This document shows, piece after piece, positions 10,967 to 23,693 of a DNA stretch of 64,000 nucleotides. The position numbers and the translations under genes were made by a program. Position 1 is the stretch's first letter. Each line of letters opens with the position of its first letter. Under the pieces are notes generated by a model. That model did not search any database and was not told the DNA's origin. It was given only the letters and a program-made list of their open reading frames with translations. This DNA is from Protopterus annectens. Lineage: Eukaryota; Chordata; Ceratodontiformes; Protopteridae. The stretch covers positions 1,073,767,540-1,073,831,539 of the forward strand of contig NC_056732.1 of NCBI RefSeq assembly GCF_019279795.1, read 5' to 3'.

Positions 10967-12622
10967 ACCTACCTCTTCCCGTTTTTTTTTCTCCCCACCC
11001 ACTTCCGCCTCTCTAGTTCTACCTCAATCCCTCTCCCTCTTCCCTTCCCCCTTTTTAAGCTTTTTCTCCCCCCCCCAAGTTTATTTATAGTGGATAAAGA
11101 CTGTGGCGCCATTGTTAACATCTTGTTCTGAGCGTTCACATTTCCTTTGACCGGTCCTGTGGTTGGGCTGCTTGATTTGCCTCCTGGTAGGTTTCTAGCA
11201 ACGTTTCTTTGTTAAATATGAGCTCAGAGAGCTCAAACTGTGGTACATACTAAGTAGTCAGATGTATATGTGTTTTGAAAATTACTCAATGATCATTGCT
11301 GATGACAATACAGCTGTTTGTATTATGATGCATTAGTGAAAGATTACTGAGCTTTTTGCCGTTTGTGAAACGAACTGTGATAGATACCAAGTAGTAGCGT
11401 TTTTAGGTCTGATAGACTCGTGTTTGAAAATTGAGGATTTTGATACAACTTCAATTACTGTAGAGCTGACTAGCTATAGGACGTCGTCCTAAAGGTATTG
11501 TTGATGTCTGCTTTTGTGTAAAGGCATTACATTTACTGTTTTTTAATATGTTGCAAGCCTGTATCTAAAGAATTATGTGCAATTTGAACAGCTTTCTGTA
11601 CAGAAAGGTTAAACAGCGCCATATTTACAGACTTAAAAACCCATACTATAGCATTAATGCTTTTTTTTGTAGCCCTGCCTAGCTGTATTTAAATTACACT
11701 TGTCTATAAGCATACTGCATTGCTATTTGTACTGTTTTTGATATCTCTAATGCAGTTAATGCACTGTCTGAATATTTTTGATTGTTTTTGCCTACCAAAG
11801 TCTAACCCCTTCCTCTCCAACGGCCTAGGGTTTTTGTACTCGGTTTGGGCTTTACAGTGATATGTTTTTAGTGTGGCTCTACTGCCTTATTTGCATTGTT
11901 GCTATGTCCTTTATCTGCTGCTTTCTTCTGTTACCTCACTAACCTTACTCTCCCTCCACACATATCCTTTATCTACATCTATCCCTAATCTCTCTCTACT
12001 TATAGTACACTAGTACACAAGCCTTCATCTCATAATATCCCTTAATCTCTCCCCTATCTCTACCTTTTAACCCTATCTTTTCATTACTTAACTCAGTTGT
12101 CTCTCTCTCTTTTTTTCAATAAATTGTTCCGGGTGCTCCCTCCCTGCTTTAAGGCATAAGGACTACCTTCCTGCTATACCCAGAAGACACCACTGAATTT
12201 GCCTGCTAGCCAGGCTTCAAAGAAATACTACAATACTGTGGACTTCCCTACACAAAAAATTGTGAATGTATGTAGCCTTACCACTAATATCCTGTAGAAC
12301 AATTGTTTACTACCTATGTATTAGTGTGACCTCCTGAGCGTGCGTCCTAGCAGCCTACTGCAGCCCACCAGCCACTCTCTCCACCTAGTCTCCTAACTTA
12401 ATGCACACTGCAACAAAACACATGTAGCATATTATTTCTGTTTTATTTCCTTCTGCCTCTAGGTGGCAGCACCTACCTACATTATAAACTCATACATATT
12501 TACTCTCTCAAAGGTTTTTCCCTAAGCTTGTAGATATTTCTACTCCTACTCCCCAGTTTTGTAACAGTTAAATTCCCATCCCCTCCTTGCAAAGATTACT
12601 ATTTGCATTCTAAGTCCTCTAT
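10967..12622. other. Pyrimidine-rich stretch, possible L2 5'-UTR unit
   Basis: Pyrimidine-rich sequence between the two direct-repeat copies, with many short stops and no ORF of note. If the repeats mark tandem units, this is the body of the first unit. Nothing else is recognised. Confidence 0.4.
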
Positions 12623-12716
12623 ACTACTGTCCACTAAAATATCAATAATAAACCTTCTTGATTTAATTTACTAAACTGCTGTTACTGATGTTTTTTTCTG
12701 CACTACTCACTTATTT
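12623..12716 (+). repeat. Direct repeat, downstream copy
   Basis: Second copy of the 93-bp repeat at 10874-10966. A Pro/Ser-rich open stretch starts within it at 12688. Confidence 0.75.
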
Positions 12717-13366
12717 TTTCTCTGCCTGCTCCGTTCGCCCTATGGGCTCACTCCGCTCCCCCATCCGCCCCCAGTACTCCTACACTTATAGTTCTGTAGC
12801 CACACCCCCTCTTACAACTACCTATCATCTTCCCTCAGGTATAAAGTCCCCTCCCACTCTCATACCTCACCCTTCTACATTTGCTCCCCTCCCCTCCAAA
12901 CAATTACCATCTTCTACCGCCAGTCATCTGATAAACCCTATATTTCCCAACCTCTTACAAATCAGACACTCCCACACCAACTTTAATCTCACACACCTCC
13001 ACCTTCCCTACTTCTGCCTCCTCCTTTACCTACTATTTCTCAAACTTATTTCTACATCTGACTCTCACTATGTATACCTTATTGCTCACCAGCCTTCTGA
13101 TATTACATCTAACCCTGTTACTTCCGCTCACTGCACCCCATGCACCATTATCCTATTTCCATAAACAAGCCACCAACCCACTTCCAAATGGTCACTCTTA
13201 CTCTGTCATCGCCATCTGTCCCTCTTTTTTAGCCTCTTAACATCCAACTCCCTGAAATAAAAATTCCTCCTCCTTGCACCCTATCTTCAAAAAAACAAGA
13301 CAAAACTTATTAGATACTACCCTCTCACATCAAAAATTAAAAGCTTCTCCACCACAATACTAACAG

Positions 13367-16270
13367 CAGGTGACATACACCCAAATCCAGGTCCAAACTC
13401 TAACCTTACCTCTATCCCAAACACCCCTCTCACCCCAGCCCACCAAACTGCACCTCAAAAACAAATCTTCTTCTATTCTGTTAATACCCGAAGCATCCTC
13501 AACAAAGTTAGTCTGTTTCATGCATGGATAGCAAATCATACCCCTGATGTCATTGCAGTAACAGAAACCTGGCTTAAACCCCACAACCTAGATAATGATA
13601 TTCTCCCCCCTGGCTATAACATTATTCGCCTTGACTGTAACAACAAAAAGGGTGGGGGAGTTGCCATAGTCTATTCCAACAATCTTACTGTTTCTCACAT
13701 TAACCATTCTATCCCATCTTTCTCCCCAGCAGAAACATTGTCAGTTAACCTAAAACTAAACAATTATGCCACAATTACTATAGTAGCTACCTACATCCCT
13801 CCGGGGACAATATTCCATTACTGGAAAGCATTCTCTTCTATCTCTCCTTAAACATCCCAAATTAAACTATCCTCCTTGGTGACGTAAATATTAATTGGCT
13901 AGCCCTAAATAACCCAGGTTCGCCATATAATATAAATGTATATGGATTTACCCAGTTCATTACTAAGCCAACACATTTTAACAGCACCCACACCACAAAT
14001 ACCCTCATTGATTCGATACTTGTCTCAGCTCCTTCTAAATATCATAATCCAGCAACCCTTGCCAGTACTCTGAGCGACCACTCACCCATAAAGGTGCTAA
14101 GATACTCAACCCACCTCTCTAAACCACACAGATATATTACTAGATATAATCTCTCCAATTTCAACCCCGAAACATTCAACACTCTCATATCTAGAGTATG
14201 CTGGGACTTCCTCACCCAGCTCCCCCTAGATGAAGCTGTTATTGCTTTCAACTCTACTTTTCTGGATATCGTAAACTCATTAGCCCCACCTCGTAAAATT
14301 AGGACAAAAGCAACCATATCTCCTTGGCTAACAAAAAACACAAGAACTCTCATGAAATCTAGAGATAAGTCCTGGAAAAAATGGCTTCAAACTAAAGACC
14401 CAAAAAACCTACAAAGTTATAAAGAACAAAGAAACCTGGCCAAAAGGCTTATCAATAAAGACAAAAAAGAATTCTATTCCAACCCCCCTTCTACTCTAAA
14501 ATCAAACCCCAAATAATTCTGGAATGCTATCAATCAAATACTTCATCCTGGAAACCTTACCCCACCAAATCCTACCCCAGAAAAGACACCAGAAGAAACT
14601 GCTAACACCTTCAATTCTTACTTTGTCAAATCAATAGCCAAACTCTTTAACTCCAGTAGCTCCACTACAACTAACCCCATAAACCAAGCTTCCTCCTCAA
14701 CAACTACCCCTCCCAAAATCTTCTCCCTGAAGCCTATCTCTGCAACCTACATTCGAACCCTACTCTCCAAACTAAACCTCTGCTCAGTATCTGCTGACAA
14801 CATCCCATCATACTTTCTTCAGACAGCTGCCCACTCACTTTCCCTTCCCATCTCTATCATCATAAACTGCTCAGTCTCTGAATCCAAAGTACCATCCATC
14901 TGGAAACATTTCTACACCCTGCCTATCCACAAAGGTGGTAACTCCACTGAAATCTCAAACTTTAGACCTATTGCCATCCTCTCCCCTCTGTCTAAAGTTC
15001 TCGAAAAGTGCATATATACTCAAGTCATGGATCATCTCTCTCAGAAAAACCTACTTACCCCAATACAACATGTTTTCTGACCAAAGCATAGCACATATAC
15101 TGCACTTCTATCCTTTCTCAGTACTATCTCCCTGGCCAGAGATGACCATAAACTTATCTCCTGTCTTCCTCGATCTCTCAAAGGCCTTTGATACTGTTTC
15201 TCACTCTCTACTATTAAACAAACTATCTAACCTTAACTTCTCTCCTGATACAGTGTATTGGTTTGAAAGCTACCTAAAAGATAGATTTCGATCAGTAAAA
15301 TGGACACTGCTTTATCTACTCCCCTTCCAGTACAAATGGGAGTCCCACAAGGATCCATTCTTCGGGCCATTGCTTTTCAACATCTTCACAAACCTGCTCT
15401 GTACCTCCTGCCCACTTTCCTCTGTCATCCAATAAGCTGATGACTCTACAGTCATTACAATAGCTAGCTCTCCCTGTGAACTGTTATCAGCTTCTCAAAC
15501 CTCCTTTAATTCAGTTGAAACATGGCTCTCAAACAACAAACTCATCCTCAACCCCAAGAAAACAAAGCTCCTACTTTTCCTTCCCAAAACATCCAACCAT
15601 ATAAAATCCTCTTTTACTATCCAGTCACTCAATAACACTCCTATTGTAGTTGAATCTAGCTCAAAACTGCTAGGAATCACAATTGACGATCAACTAAAAT
15701 TCGACCTCCACATAAACAGCTGTATAAGGAATACCCACCTTAAATTAGGCCTACTTTATAGAAATAAAAGATTTCTCGCCCAGAAAGCTAGAATAGCCCT
15801 CACTCATTCCTTCCTTCTGCCCTGCCTAACATATTGTTCACAAATCCTTACTAACCTAAACTCCTCTCTCCTCACTAGACTTGAGGCCACATACTATAAA
15901 GTAGCAAGATTTGCAACTCAGCTTTCCTATAGATCTCACCACTGTCTCTCTCTAAGATATTTAAACTGGCTTGAGCTACCTCACCTGCTCCTTCTCTCCA
16001 GCTCCAAACTATACATGCAATTCTCTACCAACCATCTTTCTGTCCATCCTTACATACCATCATCTCTCACTATACTCCTACAAGAAGCCTCCGAAGCTCC
16101 TCCCAAGACCTCTTAAAAATCTATAAGCCAAAATCTAAAGCAGGGTGTAGCCTATACAGCTGTTGTACCTCTATCAAATGGAACAAACTTCCCGTCGAAA
16201 TTCGAACACACACACATCCCAAACAATTTAAACTAACTCTAAAAGAATATTTCAACAGGAAATGGATCTG
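13367..16270 (+). pseudogene. L2-type ORF2: endonuclease and reverse transcriptase (broken)
   Basis: It opens with AGDIHPNPGP (13367-13396), then the AP-endonuclease: VNTRSILNK, VIAVTETWL, GGGVAIVYS and, after a frameshift near 13850, GDVNINW and SDHSPI. RT blocks follow: FRPIAILSPLSKVLEK, VFLDLSKAFDTVSHSLL, GVPQGSILGPLLF (frameshifted) and the catalytic box. The box Tyr codon is now TAA at 15433-15435, followed by ADD. The C-terminal part (KLLGITIDDQLKFDLHI and on) runs to about 16270. Endonuclease nicking and target-primed reverse transcription are the family role. The many lesions show it is inactive. Confidence 0.82.
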
Positions 16271-16607
16271 TCAATGCTCAAACCCACCCTGAAAACCCTC
16301 TATTTCTCTCCACTAATCAATAGCTTTTTCCCCTCTCTCTGAAACTTTTATTCCTTCCGGATTGTTGTAATTGTAAAATTAATATTCTACTCCTATGTTG
16401 CTCTTCTTATTCTAACTACTACTTTCAAAAAAGTGCTCAGATGATTATCTACCCGTTTTATTTTTCATTACATTATTCTATATATTATACTTGTATTTAT
16501 AACAAAATGCAATCTGCATATTCTCAAAAATTCTCTTGCAGCCTGCTAGCTGATTGCCTTATTCCACCTGTATAATACCCGTTAATAATGACAAAATGTT
16601 ATATCTA

Positions 16608-16712
16608 CTTACTGGAGCTTTTCTCCCCGGGTCTCTGCTGAAAAAGGGCTTCGGCTCAGTCCGACATTCTCGGTCAACAACTGTAAAATAAATAAAATAA
16701 TAAATAAATGTA
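16608..16712 (+). repeat. L2-type 3' tail shared with the minus-strand copy
   Basis: The block ggagcttttctccccgggtc followed by a ctctgctgaaaa stretch and cggtcaacaa..tgtaaaata recurs as its reverse complement at about 23330-23412. Two elements of the same family with the same conserved 3' end suggest an RT recognition sequence. Confidence 0.75.
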
Positions 16713-16713
16713 T

Positions 16714-16753
<40 letters not shown>

Positions 16754-16802
16754 GTGTGTGTGCGTGTGTGTGTGTGCGTGTGTGTGTGTGCGTGTGTGTG
16801 CG

Positions 16803-16837
<35 letters not shown>

Positions 16838-16838
16838 C
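16713..16838. repeat. (TG)n microsatellite with CG interruptions
   Basis: About 60 TG units broken by regularly placed CG, starting at the A-rich end of the L2-type element. Probably expanded from its 3' tail. Confidence 0.95.
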
Positions 16839-17479
16839 TATATGAATAAAGCAGAACTGTAAGAGATGTCTGCATAGGAATTGAACATGAACTGAAAGAA
16901 CTGATTTGCAATGCAGAGCTAAGACATTTAACATGAGTTAATAGGAAGTGTTTGTAAAGAAACATGATAAAAATAGAAAAAGGAAGGCAGATTAGTGAGG
17001 ACCCTGAAAGCAAAATGAGTACAGAAGGTGTGATAAGCAGGAGAACACAGAGTCCTGAATCTGTTTCTGCTAGCTTAAAGCAGAGAATGCAATGAAAAGT
17101 GGATTGTAAGCAGCAGGAATCTACAAACCCAGCAAATTAGAAGTGATAATACATTTTTTCCTGACATACTCTGTAGTGGGGGAGAACAACACATGGAAGG
17201 AAAAGTGTGAGAGGATGGTATTAGTTACACTAAGGTAGAGGCAGAGCAACCTAAACAGAAAGAAAGCACTCCAGAGTTTTCCTCGTAACAAATATATTAA
17301 ATCCGAAAGTGAGTTTTTTTTAGAACTGCTCTTTGCAGGAGAAGTAGTTGTAGTGCCTGTGTTTTATTGGGAAGAAGCTACGCACACCTTCCATCTTGAG
17401 TCAAGCTACTGAAGAACATAATCCAAAATTAGTGGACGTACACAGGCCACATCAATTTTAGAAAGGCAGAATGGGGAAG

Positions 17480-18720
17480 ATGATACTTTAAGTAGGGCAA
17501 GAGAGAGACTATAACCAAGGTTCTTACAGGGGAAAATCACGGACAAGATGTCCCCATTACTTCTTACCCTAGTTTGAGCTAGAAGATGACCTGTTATCTA
17601 GAGTAAGTAAAGAAAAAGAAGTTGTTCTGCACCCGTTTCTCTTGCCAGAACTTTATAGGACATTAATAATGACGCTACTCCATGGTTACATGTTAGAACA
17701 CCTAAGGATGGACAAAAACTAAGGCAAGGGTATTAGCCATATTTTACTGGCAAACCATAATTAAAGAGATGGAGAACTTCTTTGCTTCTTGCCCTGAGTG
17801 TCAGAAAAGTTTACCCCATCCTAGAAGAATGTATTTATCCCAATACCTATTGTACAAGTGCCCTTTGAACATCTCTGGACGACATTGTGGGGGTCAGTAG
17901 TAAAATGTAGCAGCAGGTGTCAGTATATACTATTCATAATTGACTATGCAATGAAATTTCCAAAAGCAGTGCTGTTGTACAAATTAATACTAAGGCAGTT
18001 ATCTGGGAAACTGTATTGTTATCCTCCAGGGTGAGTGTTAATAGGGAGATATTTACTTTACAAGGCACTCCTTTTATGTCAGGGTGTCTACATTAATCAT
18101 CTCACCGCTTTAAAGTTAGTTAGTTGAAGACCTCGGCCTGCTGTCCACAGACTAATGGATTTGTAGAAGGATTTAATAAAACACTGAAGTCCATACTGAG
18201 GAATATTGTTGATGCAGATAATGAAAATTAGGACAAGCTGTTACTGTTTGCAGCCAGAGAAGTGTCACTTGCTTCAGCTAGGTTTACCGTATTTGAAATT
18301 ATTTCTCCAGCAGGTTATCAAGTAACGGCATGCCAAGAAAACTTGGGAAGAGAAAAAAACATTTAAAAATTTAGTAGAATACTGTTAGTTTGCAGAATGA
18401 ATTAAAGATGGTAATGCCCATCGTAAAGGAAGCCCATACAGAAAACCCAGTAAATGCATCATATTTGTAATAAGAATGCCCATTTAGAGACTTTAACCCA
18501 GGAGATTAGGTACTAATGTTAGTTTCCTCCATGGAAAATGAGTTCTGGGTAAATGGCAGGGACCATCTGAAGTGATGGAAGTAATGCAGTTAACTGTTAG
18601 TTTTTGACATTCAGGAAAGAAAAGATAGAGCAACTTTATCAAGCCGATGTACTGAAGCCATTCAAAGTAACAGAGAATTCTACAGAGACTTTATAAGCTG
18701 ATGTTCTTTCAGGAGAAATC
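17480..18720 (+). pseudogene. Ty3/gypsy integrase fragment
   Basis: The translation across several frames gives the integrase zinc-finger half FFASCPECQK (near 17790), then PIVQVPFEHLW, a catalytic-core block QYILFIIDYAMKFPKAVLL (near 17910), and further on CCPQTNGFVEGFNKTLKSIL (near 18140), with the core Glu in FVEGFN. After that come DADNEN, LLLFAAREVSLAS and a C-terminal block (VSSMENEFW, KDRATLSSRC) ending with VLKPFKVTE near 18680. Stops interrupt every block. Integrase would insert the LTR element's cDNA. No RT or RNase H adjoins it on the 5' side, so it is a stranded fragment. The other gypsy fragments in the window are not colinear with it. Confidence 0.75.
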
Positions 18721-19560
18721 AGTGAAGCTCTTCCTGAAGTACAGATAGAGTAGGAATCCTTATCAAAAGTATAAAATCTTGATGCAAGACAATTTTTTAT
18801 TAAAAAAGGAGCATTCTGAAATATGCCTAGGAGAACTTAACTAATGGAATATAATATAGAGACAGCCACTGAGACTGTACAAAGCACCACAGTCACAGAA
18901 ACAGTTAGTGAGTGACGGGGGCAACCCAAGAGTGCTAGTCCCCAAATCTGAGGTCAGTATCAGATTTTGTAATGTCTTTAGAAACTAAATAGTGTTTCCA
19001 AGTTTGATGGTGATCCATTGTCCAGAATTGATTATTTGACAGAGAACTCAGGGAAGATCAAACCTTGACAGTGGAAGCATAACTAGGGTGGGGTGAAGGA
19101 GGCAGTAGCTTTGGGGGCATTGTTTAAGATAGTATAATCAGTAGATCTTTTTTTTCTTCACACATAAACGTGGAAGACAGTATGCCTTAATGGCATTAGG
19201 ACCTACCTGTCTTCCTAGAAGGAAGGGGGTACAGTTTGTATTGGTGAGCAACACCAAGCACTGAGTGAGCCACGTACAGCTTTGCTTGAAAGCACTAGTC
19301 TTGACCAAAGAATAGTAGTAGGTGCCACTTATCCCCTCAGCCAAAGAAAAACAACATTTGTACCCCCAGTGGTCTGTTTCAGTGAATAGAGTTTAAAATT
19401 TGACTTGCAATGAGCCCCAGCCATGTTTCGGATGCTGATAAATAAAATATTGAAACCTCACTCACCATGTACCTGGTCAACGTGGTCATTCATTACATAG
19501 GAAATATATGAACAAAACTAGGTAAACTATCACAGACACACAGACACCATAATTGGCGCA
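18720..19560. other. Unassigned; possible gypsy 3' LTR
   Basis: Follows the integrase end. It contains a T-run near 19146 and an AATAAA signal near 19441, and ends in an aca-rich stretch before ttggcgca (19553). This could be LTR sequence, but no second LTR was found to compare with, so it stays unassigned. Confidence 0.3.
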
Positions 19561-19598
19561 GCCATATACAAATCGTGTTAAGAAACAGTTAAAAGTTT

Positions 19599-20430
19599 TT
19601 GCCACTGTTTATTAGTACTTTAATAATGCTAATAATAATAAAACTGGAAGCAAAGCTCTCTCCGCCCAAGATTGTGCTAGACAGTCAAGAGGAGAAGGTT
19701 AACACTCACACTACACCTCAAGCAACACACAGCTCTTCTAAACCCACACCACCAACACCCTCACATAGCAACACTAAACCCTCATATGTGGAGGCTCTTA
19801 ACAGTAACCTGCCCAAGCAACAAGGACCTCTGAAGCTGAAACGCAAACAAGCACCAATCACAACCAAAGTGTCACATAGCTCACAACACCAGTGTGCCAC
19901 CCAACAACAGCCCCTAAGGCAAGACAACGTACCCAACACTTTAGTCATAGGTGACTCTATAGTCAGGCACACTGATGTCCCACTCACCAGGCTGAACAAG
20001 GAGTAAATTACTGTCGGCTGCCTGTCGGATGCCAGGATCCGCCACATAACGCATGCACTCAAGTCACTCCACAAGTGCAAATACGACTCTGTCATTGTCT
20101 ATGTTGGAGTGAATGACTTGAGACGTACCTCCCTGGACTACATGAAAAGAGACATGGAAGAGTTCTCTGATCTTGTGGCCCCAGCAGGTATGACCCTAGT
20201 CCTGAGTAATCCTGCCTTCGCCCAGAATGATACCACAGTATAAGGACAAAATAATTGACTTCAACAACTGGCTAAGCTTCTGGTGTCATTCAAAGGGGAT
20301 CCAGTATCTGTCTGCCTGGGAAAACATGATCGACAGACCATGATGTTTTGCCAGAGATGGTCTGCACCCGTCACCCCTGGGATTCAGGTTACTGGCTAAG
20401 GCTCTTGCTACCCCTAGAGTGCCTTTTTTA
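19599..20430 (+). pseudogene. CR1 ORF1 with SGNH esterase domain (broken)
   Basis: The N-terminal part is Ser/Thr/Pro-rich and basic. The hydrolase domain shows its block I GDSIVRHTDVPL (near 19945) with the catalytic Ser, block III VYVGVNDL (near 20100), and block V FARDGLHPSPLGFRLLAKAL (near 20350) with the Asp-x-x-His pair. A stop at 20005 and shifts near 20240 and 20340 break the frame. In CR1 the ORF1 esterase is thought to aid retrotransposition, perhaps by acting on lipids or acetylated substrates. All three catalytic positions are still visible. Confidence 0.75.
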
Positions 20431-20474
20431 GGCAAAGTTCAAAGGACAAAACCATCACCATAACAGGTACAAGC

Positions 20475-23245
20475 ATGCAAAATCTGAAGGTAATGCTACT
20501 CAGTGCTAGAAGTCTAAACCTCAAAATGCACTCTCTCGTGGCACTCCTAAAAATGGAGAACATCGATGTCTGTGCAGTAACTGAGACCTGGTTCAAGGCT
20601 CCAGAGAGCACCCCTGCAATACCAGGCTACAACTCTTACCACACTTTTCAGCCACCAAACCAGGACCGAAACACTAAAGGTGGAGGAGTGTACATATTCA
20701 CCAAGGATATTCACACCACCAGGCTAGTTGCCCAACACAAGTCGCCTGAAATTCTCCAGGTGAAACTAACATTAGGTAAGACTGCAATCCAAATTGTGGT
20801 TTATTACAGATCCCCCACCATGCCCCAAGATTTTCACTACACCTTTCTAAACATACTGGAAAATATTAAGATACAACCAAACATCCTAATACTGGGTGAT
20901 TTCAACTACCCTGCCATTAAATGGGAAAACTACTCATGTACCAGCACTTTTGCCCAACGGTTCTTGGAATTCATAAATTCCAAAGCCCTGAATCAACTAA
21001 TCCATAGTCCCACCAGGGGCTCCAGTATCCTAGACCTAGTCATTACCAACAAGGGAAATCGATGCCCCACAACTATGGTCACCCACTCATTGGTCAGTTT
21101 TGACCATAAGCTAATCACCCTTGACATCCACCCCCCCCCCCATAAGGAAATCTCCGTAAAAAAATTCTCCAAAGCCAACTTTATGCTACTCAAGTCAGAA
21201 AGTTCAACTGCTGAATCCTACACTAAGGCATTGTATGAACACATCCACTCGTGCATGAATTATGTCCTCCCAAATAGAACCAAGACAGTCTCCTCCAAAA
21301 AAAGGAAGCCAATCTGGTGGTCCCCTGCCATAAACAAGCTTTACAACAAAAGGAAGAAACTGTTTCAGAAAAGAGGAAAATACCAGGAGGCAAAAAAACT
21401 CCCTCACCAGCCTCAGTAAGAAGCTGAGATCCCTCATAAAATCCTCCAAAGCTAGTTACGAAAATAAAATTGTCAAAGATTCCGAAGACAACCACAAGGC
21501 ATTCTATAGCTATGTCAAGAATCTAAACGGCAATGCTCAGATCTGCCTTGAGCTACAACAGAATGGCATTAAATATACTGATCCCAAGGATATTGCCAGT
21601 ATCCTGGCAGATCGATTCAGTGCCAACTTCACCCTCCTCTCACCCCCTAAAGGGCCCATCTCAGTACCGAAAGATTGCCAAATTCCAGTAGTAATGGCCA
21701 CAAAGGTAAAAACCGCACTATCCAAAGCTAAGAATACAGCATCCATGGGACCAGATGCCATCCCGGGCTGTGTACTACATGAACTACAAAATGAACTGGC
21801 ACCTCACCTAAGTGTCATGTTTAATCATACCCTCACCTCAGGCCTTGTGCCCACTGAGTGGTGCACAGCTACAGTTATCCCACTCCACAAGGGGTGATCT
21901 ACCTTGGATCCTGGGAACTACCACCCCATCAGTCTGATGAGTCTGATCTACAAGGCCATGGAACGTATTATCATGGAACTTATAAGCAAAGACATTGGCA
22001 CCCTTCAAACACTGGACCCCACTCAGTTTGGGTTCGTGAAGGGCCAGTCTTGTCTGTTGAACTTGATTGACTTCTTCAGATCAGTCTCCAGAGCTGTGGA
22101 CGAAGGTAAGGTGGTCCACACAGCCTATCTGGACCTCGCCAAAGCCTTCAACAGCATCCCCCACTCTGAAATCATAGATAAACTTACTAAACTGGGCATT
22201 AATCCCTGCATCACTCGATGGGTTACCAACTGGCTTACTGACAGAACCCACACTGTAAAAATAGCCGACTCCAAATCCAGCTCCAGACAAGTGACAAGTG
22301 GAGTACCTCAGGGTTCAGTCCTGGGACCACTCTTGTTTAGCATCTACTTCTCTGAAGTACAGGCCAACACTAAGGGACTCTGACTAACAAAGTTCACGGA
22401 TGACTGCAAACTGGGAGCCATTATTGAATCCCCAAATGATGTGGATATTCTACAAAAGGGCCTTACAGAAACAGATGCTTAGTGCCAGAGCCATGGGCTC
22501 AAGCTCAATGCCAAGAAATGTATAGTTATCCTCTTTGGGGAAAAAACACGTACCCATGAATTACCACATAGGTGGCAGTATACTAAACACTGAAAGTGTG
22601 ATGAGACTTAGGGACACAGGTGGACAGTGGTCTCACCTTCGATAACCACATCGCCGCAGCCGTCAGGAATTCCTTCTGTGGGGCACACCTCATCACTAAG
22701 GGCATTTCATCCAGAAAAAAGGAGGTCATTGTCCCACTGTACTCATCCCTCATTAGACCCATTATAGAATACAGCGCCCTGTTTGGTATGTACCTGTCAA
22801 GACATCTGCAACAACTGGAAAGGCCACAGAAATGCCTCACTAAAAGAATCACAGGCCTAAAGCAGATGCCTTATGCTGACATTCTAAAAAAAAAAACTCC
22901 AGCTATATAGTCACATATTGTCTACTCCGAGGTGATCTCTGCTTAACATACAAGGCCATGTCAAACCCAGAGCTGCTGGACATGCTACACTTAAAGAAAT
23001 CCCAATCCCTCAGAGCCACACGCTCCAGGGATCTAAACCTTGTCATCACAATGTACAAAACATGCTGGAGGGATAGGTTCCTGACCTAGAGATTCCCCAG
23101 ACTCTGGAATAGACTGCCCATACATTTCAAGCAGAGCGCCTCTTTGGCCCTCTTCAAAGGGAACCTTGACGATTGGATGGTAGATAGGAAATTCACCCCG
23201 AGGATCACATCAGTCGCCCTGTTAGACAGGGGTTCAGGGAAGTAA
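20475..23245 (+). pseudogene. CR1 ORF2: endonuclease and reverse transcriptase (broken)
   Basis: The first 314 codons (20475-21419) are open and form the AP-endonuclease: SARSLNLKM, VCAVTETWF, GGGVYIFTKD, VVYYRSPTMPQ, LILGDFNYPAIKWEN and SFDHKLITLDIH. After shifts near 21410 the RT follows: GPDAIPGCVLHEL, YHPISLMSLIYKAMERII, FGFVKGQSCLLNLI, TAYLDLAKAFNSIPH, GVPQGSVLGPLLFSIYF and FTDD (22393-22404), where F/YADD is expected. The C-terminal half is in several frames and includes SLIRPIIEYSALFG and the terminal LFKGNLDDWM-type block. Stops near 22383 and 22482 confirm inactivity. Confidence 0.85.
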
Positions 23246-23526
23246 ATATTGTGGGAAGAAATAACCAGGGAATTGTTATGGTTAGGCTTGTATGGGTCCT
23301 AGGGCCGATAGCCTAATATTTATTTATTTTATTTTACATTTGTTGACCGGGATAGCCCATCTGGGTGTGCGCCCATTTTCAGCAGAGGCCCGGGGAGAAA
23401 AGCTCCAATAAAACAAGAACAACATTGACAAGGAACAGTGTCGGTTTTACATAGAATTTAACAGAAATCACTAGAGACAATAAAGAAAGTACAATATACA
23501 AAGGAGAAAGTTAATAAAATATAGTA

Positions 23527-23529
<3 letters not shown>

Positions 23530-23613
<84 letters not shown>

Positions 23614-23616
23614 ATG

Positions 23617-23669
<53 letters not shown>

Positions 23670-23680
23670 ATGTATGGTGT
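23530..23680. repeat. (TA)n-(TG)n compound microsatellite
   Basis: About 23 TA units, then TG units, a TATG mix, TA again and TG again. It lies within the 3' part of the minus-strand L2-type element. Confidence 0.95.
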
Positions 23681-23693
23681 AGGTTGCTAGCAT

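Larger units (their letters stand above)
12623..16720 (+). mobile_element. L2-type LINE, nearly full length, degraded
   Basis: A non-LTR retrotransposon with a repeated 5' region (12623-12716 also at 10874-10966), a Pro/Ser/Thr-rich open stretch at 12688-13164, a long EN-RT ORF2 relic at 13367-16270, and a 3' tail near 16610-16720. That tail is shared with the minus-strand copy ending near 23330. It ends in A-rich taaata units and then a TG microsatellite. The EN, RT and C-terminal order, the lack of an RNase H, and the NPGP motif point to the L2/CR1 group; L2 is my best call. Confidence 0.8.
19560..23335 (+). mobile_element. CR1 LINE, nearly complete, degraded
   Basis: Contains ORF1 with an SGNH-type esterase domain (19599-20430), ORF2 with endonuclease and RT (20475-23245), and a 3' end with TTATGGTTAGGCTTGTATGG and GCCGATAGCC before an A/T-rich tail. 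This ORF1-esterase plus EN-RT layout is typical of vertebrate CR1. It lies between two copies of an L2-type element in opposite orientation. Its 3' end directly abuts the 3' end of the minus-strand L2-type copy near 23330. Confidence 0.85.

Noticed and set aside
16609..17013. Open frames rich in Thr-His, Cys-Val or Tyr-Ile at several sites (also near 8300-8860, 23500-23750 and 43520-43890)
   Set aside because: They are translations of AC, TG and TA microsatellites.
19550..19562. ttggcgca as a possible LTR primer-binding site
   Set aside because: Too short and not followed by gag; no matching second LTR was found.
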